DNA of 42,578 nucleotides from Bacteroidales bacterium (GTDB lineage: Bacteria > Bacteroidota > Bacteroidia > Bacteroidales > Dysgonomonadaceae). Shown piece by piece: positions 1 through 9,334 of the stretch. The translations under genes and the position numbers were made by a program. How positions within the stretch are numbered: position 1 is the first letter of the stretch; each line of letters opens with the position of its first letter. The stretch spans positions 1 through 42,578 of the forward strand of contig JAAYGM010000240.1 in the NCBI GenBank assembly GCA_012727735.1, given 5' to 3'. The notes beneath the pieces were generated by a model, which saw only the letters and a list, made by a program, of their open reading frames with translations, was not told the DNA's origin and searched no databases.

Positions 1-559
1 CACGCAGCATCTCCTCCCTGGCCAGAATAAAAAATCGGGTGAAGTTTCTTTTGTTGGTCTCAATACCATCCGCGAGGACCTCCAGACCATACATCTCAGC
101 AGCGAGTGAGCTGCATATTGCAGCTGTCCCTGTCAACCCCCTGTCGCGTATCTCTTTTGCAGCCAGGGCGGTATCATCATGCTCCACCACCCTGATTCCG
201 GGAAGTGTGTCGAGAAAATCCTCACACTGCATCAGCGCCATAGGATGTGACATCACCTCTTTCACGTCTTGTAACGCCTGGCCTGGAAGAGTTGCCAGTG
301 AATGCGTTATACGCAGCTTATGCTCACCTGCTATCTGCAGATTATTCATTTTCAGAAGATCGTGGTTTTGCAACAGACTCCCGGCAATGGTATTTTCAAT
401 GGCCATGACACCAATAAGCATCGGATCTTTTTCGGCCTCCGCAAAAATATCGCGAAAAGTGCTGCAGGGAACAATCTCCAGCTCTTCACCCCAGAAATAC
501 CTGCGGGCCGCAATCTCATGATATGCACCGGCTCCACCCTGAATAGCTACTCGTTTCAT
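1..559 (-). CDS. pheA: prephenate dehydratase, 3' part cut by window edge
   Basis: Reverse-strand translation from ATG at 559: MKRVAIQGGAGAYHEIAARRYFWGEELEIVPCSTFRDIFAEAEKDPMLIGVMAIENTIAGSLL...GIETNKRNFTRFFIL; prephenate dehydratase core with the TRF motif. Absent from the ORF track because no stop falls inside the window. Confidence 0.93.
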   Translation of the reverse strand, partial: MKRVAIQGGAGAYHEIAARRYFWGEELEIVPCSTFRDIFAEAEKDPMLIGVMAIENTIAGSLLQNHDLLKMNNLQIAGEHKLRITHSLATLPGQALQDVKEVMSHPMALMQCEDFLDTLPGIRVVEHDDTALAAKEIRDRGLTGTAAICSSLAAEMYGLEVLADGIETNKRNFTRFFILAREEMLR

Positions 560-584
560 ACAATCTCATTCTTTATTATCGCTC

Positions 585-624
585 AAAAAAAAAATCCCAT
601 CGTGTAATCGACAGGATTTTTTTT
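585..624 (-). terminator. intrinsic terminator acting as attenuator in the pheA leader
   Basis: Minus strand AAAAAAAATCCTGTCG-ATTACA-CGATGGGATTTTTTTTTT: 16-bp stem (two G.U wobbles), 6-nt loop, T-tract, ending about 25 nt before the pheA ATG. Confidence 0.75.
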
Positions 625-675
625 ATCTGATATGACTTTTTAACTTATTCACATTCTGCATATAAAATCCTGCCT

Positions 676-732
676 TTACCTACTAAAGTAAAAGTAAAAC
701 CAGAAAGAAAATGCAAAAGTTGAATTGTTCAC
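676..732 (-). CDS. putative aromatic leader peptide, (M)NNSTFAFSFWFYFYFSR
   Basis: GTG AAC AAT TCA ACT TTT GCA TTT TCT TTC TGG TTT TAC TTT TAC TTT AGT AGG TAA on the minus strand; 6 Phe, 2 Tyr and 1 Trp in the last 13 residues; lies between a predicted promoter and a hairpin/T-tract upstream of pheA. Confidence 0.75.
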   Translation of the reverse strand: MNNSTFAFSFWFYFYFSR

Positions 733-760
733 TTTGTTACTGTTTTGTGAATAATAAATG

Positions 761-790
761 CAAATGTACAACTTTTTTCATATAACCAAA
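761..790 (-). promoter_or_regulatory. Bacteroidetes-type promoter for the pheA leader
   Basis: Minus strand TTTG (787-790), 18-nt spacer, TACATTTG (761-768), matching the Bacteroidetes TTTG/TAnnTTTG consensus. Confidence 0.6.
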
Positions 791-935
791 TAAAAAAGAC
801 AAAAAAAAAGATTGCAAATTATGAATCACAAAAAACCTCCCGTTTTTACAAAATCTGCAGACAGATATTGTAAAATATTTCTATATTTGCACATTGAAAG
901 CCCACTAACAAATATTAACCCTGAAATACATTAAA

Positions 936-2921
936 ATGTTTAAAAATCATCCTAAAGGATTAATTGTACTGGCCCTCACTAATATGGGCGAAAGGTTCGG
1001 ATATTATACTATGCTGGCTATCCTCACCCTTTACATGCAGGCCAAATTTGGTTTCACCTCCTCTACAACCAGTATCATATACGGTGTTTTCCTGGCGGTT
1101 GTCTATTTCTTCCCGGTGTTTGGCGGCGTACTGGCCGATAAAGTGTTAGGCTACGGGAAAACGATTCTCATGGGTATTATCATCATGTTTTTCGGGAAAT
1201 TATTCATGTCGATCCCGGTAGAGAACAACGATTTCGGGAAGCTGATTCTCTTTTTTGCTTTGTTTTTGATAGCCGTTGGAACTGGTTTCTTTAAAGGAAA
1301 CCTACAGGCGCTGGTAGGCAAGATGTACGATGATCCCCGATATAGCAAGAACAGAGATATCGCCTTTTCCATCTTCTACATGTTCATCAACATAGGGGCT
1401 TTCTTTGCTCCCATTGTGGCAAATAGCATCAACAACCAGGTGCTGGCAGCTGAAAGCTTCGTATATGATGCGAGCGTACCGAGCAATTTCGTAGTGCTTA
1501 ATGACGAAGCAGAGGCAGTTGACCGAGACACCTTTATCGCTCAATTCCTTCCTCCCGAGCAACAACAGCTTAGCGGGAGAGAGTTCGACAACGCGCTGAG
1601 CCAGGCCAAGAAAGCCCAGAAGGCAGTCTTCACCAATGATATCGAAAATGCACTGTTCAACCTGCGGGCTGCCGGGTTGCATCAATACACCCTGGCAGGT
1701 AAAATACCCGACCCCTCTATGGCACTCAGCACGCGGGAGTATGAACTGATGCAGAGTCGTGATCCTGCCGATGCTGTAGCCAAAGAGGCCATCCGCGCGA
1801 AGGTAGCCTCCGTTCATGTGACTGATGAGACCATCGGGGGAGATACATCACCCGATGCCTTCGCACGGAACTTTGGCGAGTTTTATGTGACAGGATCGCT
1901 ATCAAAATCCTATAACCTCGCCTATCTTGTAGCCGCCCTGAGCGTGGTCTTTTCATGGTTAGTTTTCCTTCTCTTCAAAAAGACCTGGAAGCAATACGAC
2001 AGAACAGCCAAACAGGAGAAAGCGGATCTGGCACACGAAGGCAAAACCGCTATCACCATGTCCAAAGCAGAGGTGAGAGAAAGGATGGTGGCACTGTTCC
2101 TGGTCTTTTTCGTCGTTATCTTCTTCTGGATGTCGTTCCACCAAAATGGCCTCACGATGACATTTTTCGCACGTGATTACACGGTGAGCACCATTTCACC
2201 TGCCTGGGGCATGGTGTTCAATATGTTCCCACTCCTTTTTTTCATCCTATTCCTGTATGGTGTTTATCTTTCAACCATAGGCCTTTTAGGTGGTAAACCC
2301 AACAAAAAGACAGGATTGTTGCTCACTGTCGCGGGACTGGCCGGACTAATTGGCTATTACTTCATCAACGTGAGCGGTATTGAGCTGCCCAGCAAGATAA
2401 CCCCTCAGATTTTCCAGCAGTTTAACCCCTTATTCATCATTATCCTCACGCCGCTAACCGTCGCATTCTTCACCTTCCTTATACGAAAAAAGAAAGAACC
2501 GTCGGCACCCAAGAAAATCGGGATAGGGATGATCCTTGCCTCGCTGGGATTCGTGGTGTTGCTTGTGGGCTCCATTGGCTTGCCTGCACCGGCTGACCTG
2601 ACAGGGGTGTCTGACGTTCTGGTATCCCCGGGGTGGCTGATTGGCACCTATTTCGTGCTCACCCTGGCCGAGCTTTTCCTGAGTCCCATGGGACTATCGT
2701 TCGTTTCCAAGGTTGCACCTCCGCAATATAGCGGACTTATGCAGGGGGGGTGGCTTGCCGCAACCGCTATCGGCAACCTTCTGGTGGGTGTCATGGGTGT
2801 CTTCTGGGATAAGATGTCGCTGTTTGCATTCTGGGGAGTGCTTATCACCTGCTGTATCCTTTCTGCGATCTTCATCTTCTCCATCATGGGTCGCCTGGAA
2901 AAGGCTACCGGCGACAGGTAA
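936..2921 (+). CDS. POT/PTR family peptide MFS transporter
   Basis: MFKNHPKGLIVLALTNMGERFGYYTMLAILTLYMQ..., PTR2-type N-terminus and many TM segments; TATATTTG -7-like element at 882-889. Confidence 0.9.
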   Translation: MFKNHPKGLIVLALTNMGERFGYYTMLAILTLYMQAKFGFTSSTTSIIYGVFLAVVYFFPVFGGVLADKVLGYGKTILMGIIIMFFGKLFMSIPVENNDFGKLILFFALFLIAVGTGFFKGNLQALVGKMYDDPRYSKNRDIAFSIFYMFINIGAFFAPIVANSINNQVLAAESFVYDASVPSNFVVLNDEAEAVDRDTFIAQFLPPEQQQLSGREFDNALSQAKKAQKAVFTNDIENALFNLRAAGLHQYTLAGKIPDPSMALSTREYELMQSRDPADAVAKEAIRAKVASVHVTDETIGGDTSPDAFARNFGEFYVTGSLSKSYNLAYLVAALSVVFSWLVFLLFKKTWKQYDRTAKQEKADLAHEGKTAITMSKAEVRERMVALFLVFFVVIFFWMSFHQNGLTMTFFARDYTVSTISPAWGMVFNMFPLLFFILFLYGVYLSTIGLLGGKPNKKTGLLLTVAGLAGLIGYYFINVSGIELPSKITPQIFQQFNPLFIIILTPLTVAFFTFLIRKKKEPSAPKKIGIGMILASLGFVVLLVGSIGLPAPADLTGVSDVLVSPGWLIGTYFVLTLAELFLSPMGLSFVSKVAPPQYSGLMQGGWLAATAIGNLLVGVMGVFWDKMSLFAFWGVLITCCILSAIFIFSIMGRLEKATGDR

Positions 2922-2941
2922 TACTAGTTCGCAGCATACAA

Positions 2942-2976
2942 ACAGGGGGCTGTCCATTTGTCGGGCAGCCCCCTGT
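2942..2976 (+). terminator. probable transcription terminator hairpin
   Basis: ACAGGGGGCTG ... CAGCCCCCTGT, perfect 11-bp inverted repeat 20 nt after the transporter stop; no strong T-tract. Confidence 0.5.
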
Positions 2977-3126
2977 CGCGGCTTACCACCATCTCTGCCA
3001 CGCTTTAAATATGCAGGAGAATAAATACCATCACCCGTTGATAACTTCTTCCTATAACCCGGAAAAGCTTCCCCATTTTTCAGTATATTTGTCGTACAGA
3101 GATTCCAAAAAAGATATATATTTAGC

Positions 3127-6100
3127 ATGCAACCATTTGTACATTTACATGTCCACTCGCAATATTCACTACTCGACGGTCAGGCAAGTATTCAGCGCCT
3201 GGTAGACAAAGCCACGGGTGACGGAATGAAAGCCATCGCACTGACCGATCACGGAGCGATGTACGGAATCAAGGAATTCCTCAATTACTGTAACAAAAAG
3301 AATGCTCCTGTAAAGGCTGAGATAAAAAAACTGCACAATGAGATTGAATCGCTGGAAAAGAGCGGAGAAACGACAGTAAAAACAACACAGCTCCGTGATC
3401 AGTTGACGGAAACAGAGAAGAGATTATTCAAACCCATCGTGGGATGTGAATGTTATCTCGCACGACGTGACCGTTTCTCTCAATCCGACAAGATTGACGG
3501 CAGCGGATGGCACCTCGTGGTACTGGCAAAAAACCTGAAGGGTTACAGAAACCTTATCAAGATCGTCTCCAAGAGCTGGACTGAAGGATTTTACTACCGC
3601 CCGCGTATCGATAAAGAGTTACTTGAGCAATATAGTGAAGGCCTGATCGTCTCTTCAGCATGCCTGGGCGGTGAGATATCAAGGAAGGTGGACAGCGGAC
3701 AGACAACCGAAGCCGAAGAGGCTGTGCAATGGTATAAGAGGGTCTTCGGAGACGATTATTACCTGGAACTGCAGCGCCATAAAACAGATCGGCCTGATGC
3801 CGACCAGACAACCTTTCCCAAACAGGAGAGAGTGAATGAGGAGTTGATCCGCATAGCAAAAAAATATGATGTAAAGCTGATCGCGACCAACGATGTTCAT
3901 TTTGTGAACGAAGAGGATGCCGATGCGCATGACAGACTTATCTGTCTGAGCACGGGAAAAGATTTTGATGATCCGAACCGGATGCATTACACCAAACAGG
4001 AGTGGCTGAAAACGACGGAAGAGATGAACCGCATCTTCTCCGATATTCCCGAAGCGTTAACCAACACACTGGAGATTGCAGAGAAGGTGGAGTTTTACTC
4101 CATCGATCATTCGGCTCTGATGCCCTTTTTCCCAATCGATCCAGCCTTCGGTACCGAGAAGATGTATAAACAAAAGTATCCGGAAGCGTTGCTCGAAAAC
4201 GAATTTGGCAAAGAGACCTTTCATCGTCTGGGAGATTACGACAAGGTGATCAGGGTGAAGTTGGAATCAGATTACCTGGCACACCTCACTAAAATTGGAG
4301 CCCATAAACGCTATGGTGAAGTGCTCACGGATGAGATCTCTGAGCGTCTTCAATTCGAGCTGGACACGATCAAGAACATGGGATTCCCGGGTTATTTCCT
4401 CATCGTGCAGGATTTCATCAGTGCGGCCAGGAAGATGGATGTGGCTGTAGGTCCCGGCCGCGGCTCTGCGGCAGGCTCTGCGGTAGCATACTGCCTGGGG
4501 ATCACGGATATAGATCCATTGAAGTATGACCTGCTGTTCGAACGTTTTCTCAACCCCGACCGTATCTCCATGCCCGATATAGATATCGACTTCGACGATG
4601 AGGGACGCGGGAAGGTGTTGCGATGGGTGACAGAGAAGTATGGGAGCGAGAGGGTAGCACATATCATCACCTATGGAACGATGGCGACCAAATCATCGAT
4701 CAAGGATGTGGCACGTGTACACAAACTACCGCTATCGGAATCAAACAGGCTCGCAAAATTGATTCCCGACAGGATACCTAACCTGAAGAAAGTAAACCTG
4801 AAAGCAGCGATCGAGAATGTGCCCGAACTGCACCAGGCAGCCAACAGCAGCGACCCGTTGATAAGGGACACACTTAAATATGCCGTGATGCTGGAGGGAA
4901 ACGTGCGGAACACGGGTGTACATGCCTGTGGTGTCATCATCGGCCAATCAGATATTTCTGACATTGTCCCCATCAGTACCGCCGAAGACAAAGAGACCAA
5001 AGAAAAGCTGCTGGTCACGCAATATGAAGGGTCTGTGATCGAAGAGACAGGGTTGATCAAGATGGACTTCCTTGGACTCAAGACCCTTTCCATCATCAAA
5101 GATGCACTTGCCACCATCGAGCAGACCCGCGGTATCAAGGTGAATATCGACACCATAGACATGGAAGATGAAACCACCTACCGCCTCTACTGCAACGGAC
5201 AGACCACCGGCACCTTCCAGTTTGAGTCGGCAGGGATGCAGAAATACCTGAAGGAACTTCAACCGAGTAAGTTCGAGGATCTCATCGCCATGAACGCGCT
5301 CTACCGCCCGGGACCGATGGATTATATCCCCTCCTTTATCGCCCGTAAGCATGGCAGGGAAGAGATCAAGTACGACCTGCCCATCATGGAGAAGTACCTG
5401 AGTGAAACATACGGTATCACGGTCTATCAGGAACAGGTGATGCTTCTCTCCCGCCTGTTGGCCGACTTCACGCGGGGACAGTCGGATGAATTGCGTAAGG
5501 CGATGGGCAAGAAGCTGATTGACAAGATGACAGCGCTTAAACAGAAGTTTCTTGCCGGAGGGAAGAAGAACGGCTATGATGAAAAGACCCTTCTCAAGAT
5601 CTGGGGCGACTGGGAGAAGTTTGCCTCTTATGCCTTCAACAAGTCACACGCCACCTGTTACTCATGGGTAGCCTACCAGACAGCATGGCTGAAAGCCAAC
5701 TATCCATCTGAATATATGGCTGCCGTGCTCTCCAACAACCTGAACAACATCACGGAGATCACGAAATTCATGGATGAATGCAAGGCAATGGGCATGAATG
5801 TCCTCTGTCCCGACGTAAACGAATCATTCCTTAAATTTTCGGTAAACAGTGACAGTGATCTCCGTTTCGGACTGGCCGCCATTAAAAGTGTGGGACATGG
5901 AGCTGTGACGGATATCATCGCGGAGCGGACAAAAAACGGCCCTTTTAAAGATATCTTCGATTTTGTTGAGCGGGTGAACCTATCGTCCTGCGGAAAGAAA
6001 AACATAGAGGCCCTGGCGCTTGCCGGTGCATTTGATTCGTTACCGGGCATGCACAGGGAACAGTTTGTCGCAGTGAACAGCAAAGGGGAGGAGTTTCTCG

Positions 6101-6870
6101 AAACACTGGTTCGATACGGGAATAAATATCAGCAGGAAAAAGAGACATCCATCAATTCTCTCTTCGGTGATGACACCTCTTTCCAGATTGCCCGTCCGGA
6201 GATTCCGCAGGCAGCACGCTGGTCAGACCTGGAGAAGCTGAACAAAGAGCGTGATCTGATCGGCATCTATCTCTCAGCACATCCGCTGGACGATTATGAA
6301 TTTATCCTGAAATATATTTGCAATGCCGACACCTCAAGATTGCAGGATCTCGATGCCATCAACGGCAAGGATATCACGTTTGGCGGGATCATCACAGCGG
6401 TACGCGAGGGACAGACCAAAAGAGGGTCGCCCTATACCATTTTCAAGCTTGAGGATTATACAGGCAGTTACGATATTGCCCTCTTCAGTGAAGACAGTGT
6501 CAATTTCGGCCGATATGCACGGATCGGATTGTCTGTCTATATCACAGCAAGGGTACAAGCCAAACGATACCGCCAGGATGAGCTGGAGGTGAAGATATTA
6601 TCTATCAGCTTACTTTCGGAGATGAAAGATAAGCTGGTCTCTAAAATCACACTTCAAATCCCTCTTTCTGAACTAAATGACACCACGGTTGCAGAATTAT
6701 CGGCACTTGTGAAAAACAATTCCGGAAATGCATTGTTATATTTCCAAATAATCGGTGAGGAATCACATATGAATATCCAGCTTTTCTCACGACCTGCACG
6801 GATCCAGGTGAATAAACATTTCATCGATTATTTGAGGGATAATCTATTTATAGACTTTAAAATCAATTAA
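3127..6870 (+). CDS. dnaE: DNA polymerase III subunit alpha
   Basis: PHP domain start (FVHLHVHSQYSLLDG), GPGRGSAAGSAVAYCLGITDIDPLKYDLLFERFLNPDRISMPDIDIDF; 1247 aa. Confidence 0.97.
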   Translation: MQPFVHLHVHSQYSLLDGQASIQRLVDKATGDGMKAIALTDHGAMYGIKEFLNYCNKKNAPVKAEIKKLHNEIESLEKSGETTVKTTQLRDQLTETEKRLFKPIVGCECYLARRDRFSQSDKIDGSGWHLVVLAKNLKGYRNLIKIVSKSWTEGFYYRPRIDKELLEQYSEGLIVSSACLGGEISRKVDSGQTTEAEEAVQWYKRVFGDDYYLELQRHKTDRPDADQTTFPKQERVNEELIRIAKKYDVKLIATNDVHFVNEEDADAHDRLICLSTGKDFDDPNRMHYTKQEWLKTTEEMNRIFSDIPEALTNTLEIAEKVEFYSIDHSALMPFFPIDPAFGTEKMYKQKYPEALLENEFGKETFHRLGDYDKVIRVKLESDYLAHLTKIGAHKRYGEVLTDEISERLQFELDTIKNMGFPGYFLIVQDFISAARKMDVAVGPGRGSAAGSAVAYCLGITDIDPLKYDLLFERFLNPDRISMPDIDIDFDDEGRGKVLRWVTEKYGSERVAHIITYGTMATKSSIKDVARVHKLPLSESNRLAKLIPDRIPNLKKVNLKAAIENVPELHQAANSSDPLIRDTLKYAVMLEGNVRNTGVHACGVIIGQSDISDIVPISTAEDKETKEKLLVTQYEGSVIEETGLIKMDFLGLKTLSIIKDALATIEQTRGIKVNIDTIDMEDETTYRLYCNGQTTGTFQFESAGMQKYLKELQPSKFEDLIAMNALYRPGPMDYIPSFIARKHGREEIKYDLPIMEKYLSETYGITVYQEQVMLLSRLLADFTRGQSDELRKAMGKKLIDKMTALKQKFLAGGKKNGYDEKTLLKIWGDWEKFASYAFNKSHATCYSWVAYQTAWLKANYPSEYMAAVLSNNLNNITEITKFMDECKAMGMNVLCPDVNESFLKFSVNSDSDLRFGLAAIKSVGHGAVTDIIAERTKNGPFKDIFDFVERVNLSSCGKKNIEALALAGAFDSLPGMHREQFVAVNSKGEEFLETLVRYGNKYQQEKETSINSLFGDDTSFQIARPEIPQAARWSDLEKLNKERDLIGIYLSAHPLDDYEFILKYICNADTSRLQDLDAINGKDITFGGIITAVREGQTKRGSPYTIFKLEDYTGSYDIALFSEDSVNFGRYARIGLSVYITARVQAKRYRQDELEVKILSISLLSEMKDKLVSKITLQIPLSELNDTTVAELSALVKNNSGNALLYFQIIGEESHMNIQLFSRPARIQVNKHFIDYLRDNLFIDFKIN

Positions 6871-6896
6871 TCAAATAACAAATAAAACAGACAGAA

Positions 6897-7211
6897 ATGG
6901 CGCTACAAATTACAGACGCAAACATAGAAGAGGTATTGCAGACAGACAAGCTGGTAATCATCGACTTTTGGGCAGAATGGTGTGGTCCCTGCAAGATGGT
7001 CGGACCAATCATTGATCAGATCAGCGAAGAGTATAAAGAGAAGGTGACAGTGGGCAAACTGGATGTAGACAACAACGATGACACCACATCGAAATATGGC
7101 ATTCGCAATATCCCTACCGTACTGTTCATTAAAAATGGTGAGGTGGTGGATAAAGTGGTTGGTGCGGGTCCGAAGAATATGTTCACCGATAAGATTGATA
7201 AACTGCTATAA
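6897..7211 (+). CDS. trxA: thioredoxin
   Basis: 104 aa with the WAEWCGPCKM active site. Confidence 0.96.
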   Translation: MALQITDANIEEVLQTDKLVIIDFWAEWCGPCKMVGPIIDQISEEYKEKVTVGKLDVDNNDDTTSKYGIRNIPTVLFIKNGEVVDKVVGAGPKNMFTDKIDKLL

Positions 7212-7259
7212 AGTGAACTATTCAGGAAATCAATTTGACCAGGTGACATCTTATGATAC

Positions 7260-7298
7260 AAAAAAGCATCCCAACTTAACAAGCGGGATGCTTTTTTT
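7260..7298. terminator. bidirectional intrinsic terminator
   Basis: AAAAAAGCATCCC-N12-GGGATGCTTTTTTT between convergent genes. Confidence 0.85.
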
Positions 7299-7311
7299 GT
7301 AGGCATGTCAG

Positions 7312-7533
7312 TTAATATTCGTCCTCGTTAAAGAAGAAATCCTCTTTACTTGGATAGTCAGGCCAGATATCCTCAATCGATTCAAATACCTCACCCTCTT
7401 CCTCTATCTCCTGAAGATTCTCAATCACCTCCAGCGGCGCACCCGAGCGCTGGGCAAAGTCAATCAATTCATCTTTTGTAGCTGGCCAGGGAGCATCTTC
7501 CAGTCTCGATGCCAGTTCAAGTGTCCAATACAT
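7312..7533 (-). CDS. DUF2795 domain-containing protein
   Basis: MYWTLELASRLEDAPWPATKDELIDFAQRSGAPLEVIENLQEI...; start moved to the internal ATG because the upstream extension (MPKIWNKQLKKDIS) looks non-coding. Confidence 0.8.
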   Translation of the reverse strand: MYWTLELASRLEDAPWPATKDELIDFAQRSGAPLEVIENLQEIEEEGEVFESIEDIWPDYPSKEDFFFNEDEY

Positions 7534-7590
7534 AGAAATATCTTTTTTTAGTTGTTTGTTCCAAATTTTCGGCAAATGTATAAAAAGTTT

Positions 7591-8151
7591 TCATATATCA
7601 CCTTGTTCCCAGAAAATTTCTTCCGATGTTTTGTTACTTTCCTCTCTTGCAAGGACAAAAAAGTAGTCAGAAAGGCGATTAAGGAAAACCAGCACCTCTT
7701 GGACAACGGGGAAATCATCGGCCACACGATAGACATTTCGTTCAGCCCTGCGTGAAACAGTACGGCAAATATGGGCTCTCGATGCCGCTTCATTGCCTCC
7801 GGGCAGCACAAAACGGTTTAACCGGGGAAGTGTGGCATCTATCTTATCAATCTGTTCTTCAATCCTGGCAATATCTTTATCGGTGATGATACTGGCAGCA
7901 TGAGGCTGCTTGCTTTCGGTTTCTGTGGCGAGATAGGATCCGACGGTAAAGAGTTTATGCTGCAGGTAGAGAAGAAAGTCATGATGCTCCTTCTCTTTTA
8001 TCTCGCAATTCAACCAACCGACATAACTGTTCAGCTCATCGATCGTTCCGTAAGACTCCAGGCGGATATGGGTTTTCTGTACGCGTGTACCACCCACAAG
8101 TGATGTAGCTCCTTTGTCGCCTGTTTTGGTATAAATAATACTTTTCTTCAT
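7591..8151 (-). CDS. cob(I)yrinic acid a,c-diamide adenosyltransferase, PduO type
   Basis: YTKTGDKGATSLVGGTRVQKTHIRLESYGTIDELNSYVG ... LPGGNEAASRAHICRTVSRRAER motifs. Confidence 0.92.
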   Translation of the reverse strand: MKKSIIYTKTGDKGATSLVGGTRVQKTHIRLESYGTIDELNSYVGWLNCEIKEKEHHDFLLYLQHKLFTVGSYLATETESKQPHAASIITDKDIARIEEQIDKIDATLPRLNRFVLPGGNEAASRAHICRTVSRRAERNVYRVADDFPVVQEVLVFLNRLSDYFFVLAREESNKTSEEIFWEQGDI

Positions 8152-8203
8152 TTTTCCTCTATAAATACGTTCTTTCTGTGCGGGAAACAGTGATGAGACT
8201 GCT

Positions 8204-8848
8204 TCATACGAAATAGTTTAATTTGTGCTGTGAGAATCGCAAAAAAACAATTCCACAATTCCTCGTGTCGAACGTGATCCTTGCACGTTCATCTTTAACG
8301 ATATTGTGCCAATATTGTTTGCCCGAGCTGCAATTTAAGGGGTAAAACACCCAGAAACTATTATCATGGCTATGCTCCATCAAGGTGTCAATGGTTATTT
8401 GATTCTTATCGTCCAGGTTGACAAATATGGCATCGTAACACTTTTCCTCCCCGGCAGGCAGTACAGGTATTATTTCACTTCTCATGCCCAGCTTCTCCTG
8501 CAGACGTTTGGCAATGGCAACTGCTCCGACATCCTCTTCCACACAGGTACAGCGAGTATCGCGGGATGGAGCCGTAAGGAAAAGAGTGTTTACACCTTTT
8601 CCGGAGTTGATTTCAAGAATTGTTTTTGCATTGAAATGGTGTACAAGACGATAAGAGAGATGATTGAATCCGGAAATGACACCAGCATCGAGACCACTAT
8701 CAGTGAGCACTCTTTCTATATCCTGAAAGGCATAATAGCTATAGGGGGAACGAAGAACGTTTGTGATCAGATCATAAGCGAAGGGTGAATGAATACCGTG
8801 TCCCCGCGATTGCTTCATTCGCTGCAACCATCTTAAAAGCGATATCAC
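8204..8848 (-). CDS. class I SAM-dependent methyltransferase-like protein
   Basis: RGHGIHSPFAYDLI N-terminus and ILEINSGKGVNTLFL Rossmann-like motif; 4 nt downstream of ispF. Confidence 0.7.
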   Translation of the reverse strand: MISLLRWLQRMKQSRGHGIHSPFAYDLITNVLRSPYSYYAFQDIERVLTDSGLDAGVISGFNHLSYRLVHHFNAKTILEINSGKGVNTLFLTAPSRDTRCTCVEEDVGAVAIAKRLQEKLGMRSEIIPVLPAGEEKCYDAIFVNLDDKNQITIDTLMEHSHDNSFWVFYPLNCSSGKQYWHNIVKDERARITFDTRNCGIVFLRFSQHKLNYFV

Positions 8849-8852
8849 GATA

Positions 8853-9332
8853 CTAACATTTTTCTATCAGCGCTACTGCGTATGCTGTTATTCCCTCCTC
8901 ACGACCGACAAATCCCATCTTTTCAGATGTGGTCGCTTTAATGGAGATGGCTTCATGATCAACCCCCATTACCTCTGCCAGTTTCTGCTGCATCGCAGGG
9001 ATATGCGGGTTGAGCCTGGGATGCTCAGCACATACCGTAGCATCAATGTTACCCACTGAATAACCATGTTCTGAAAGCAGAGTGATCACCTTCTTCAGAA
9101 GTATTTTACTGTCCGCATGTTCAAACTCCGGCGATGTGTCAGGAAAATGAAAACCTATATCGCGCAGGTTAGCAGCACCCAGCAATGCGTCACAGATGGC
9201 ATGAACGAGTACGTCGGCATCGGAATGACCCAGTAAACCCATTCTATAATCAATCAGGATTCCACCCATCCAGAGCTCCCTTCCTTCCCGAAGTGCGTGC
9301 ATATCATAACCAAAACCGATCCTGATCTTCAT
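8853..9332 (-). CDS. ispF: 2-C-methyl-D-erythritol 2,4-cyclodiphosphate synthase
   Basis: MKIRIGFGYDMHALREGRELWMGGILIDYRMGLLGHSDADVLVHAICDALLGAA. Confidence 0.96.
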   Translation of the reverse strand: MKIRIGFGYDMHALREGRELWMGGILIDYRMGLLGHSDADVLVHAICDALLGAANLRDIGFHFPDTSPEFEHADSKILLKKVITLLSEHGYSVGNIDATVCAEHPRLNPHIPAMQQKLAEVMGVDHEAISIKATTSEKMGFVGREEGITAYAVALIEKC

Positions 9333-9334
9333 GA

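Noticed and set aside
39-607. Plus-strand ORFs of 160 and 101 aa at the window start
   Set aside because: They are antisense to the clear prephenate dehydratase coding sequence and resemble no known family.
882-889. TATATTTG as a full promoter for the peptide transporter
   Set aside because: The -7-like element is present, but no TTTG lies at the expected 18-21 nt spacing, so it is cited only as supporting evidence.
3295-3435. Charged insertion in the DnaE PHP region (APVKAEIKKLHNEIESLEKSGETTVKTTQLRDQLTETEKRLF)
   Set aside because: To my knowledge comparable coiled-coil-like insertions are common in Bacteroidetes DnaE, so not considered novel.
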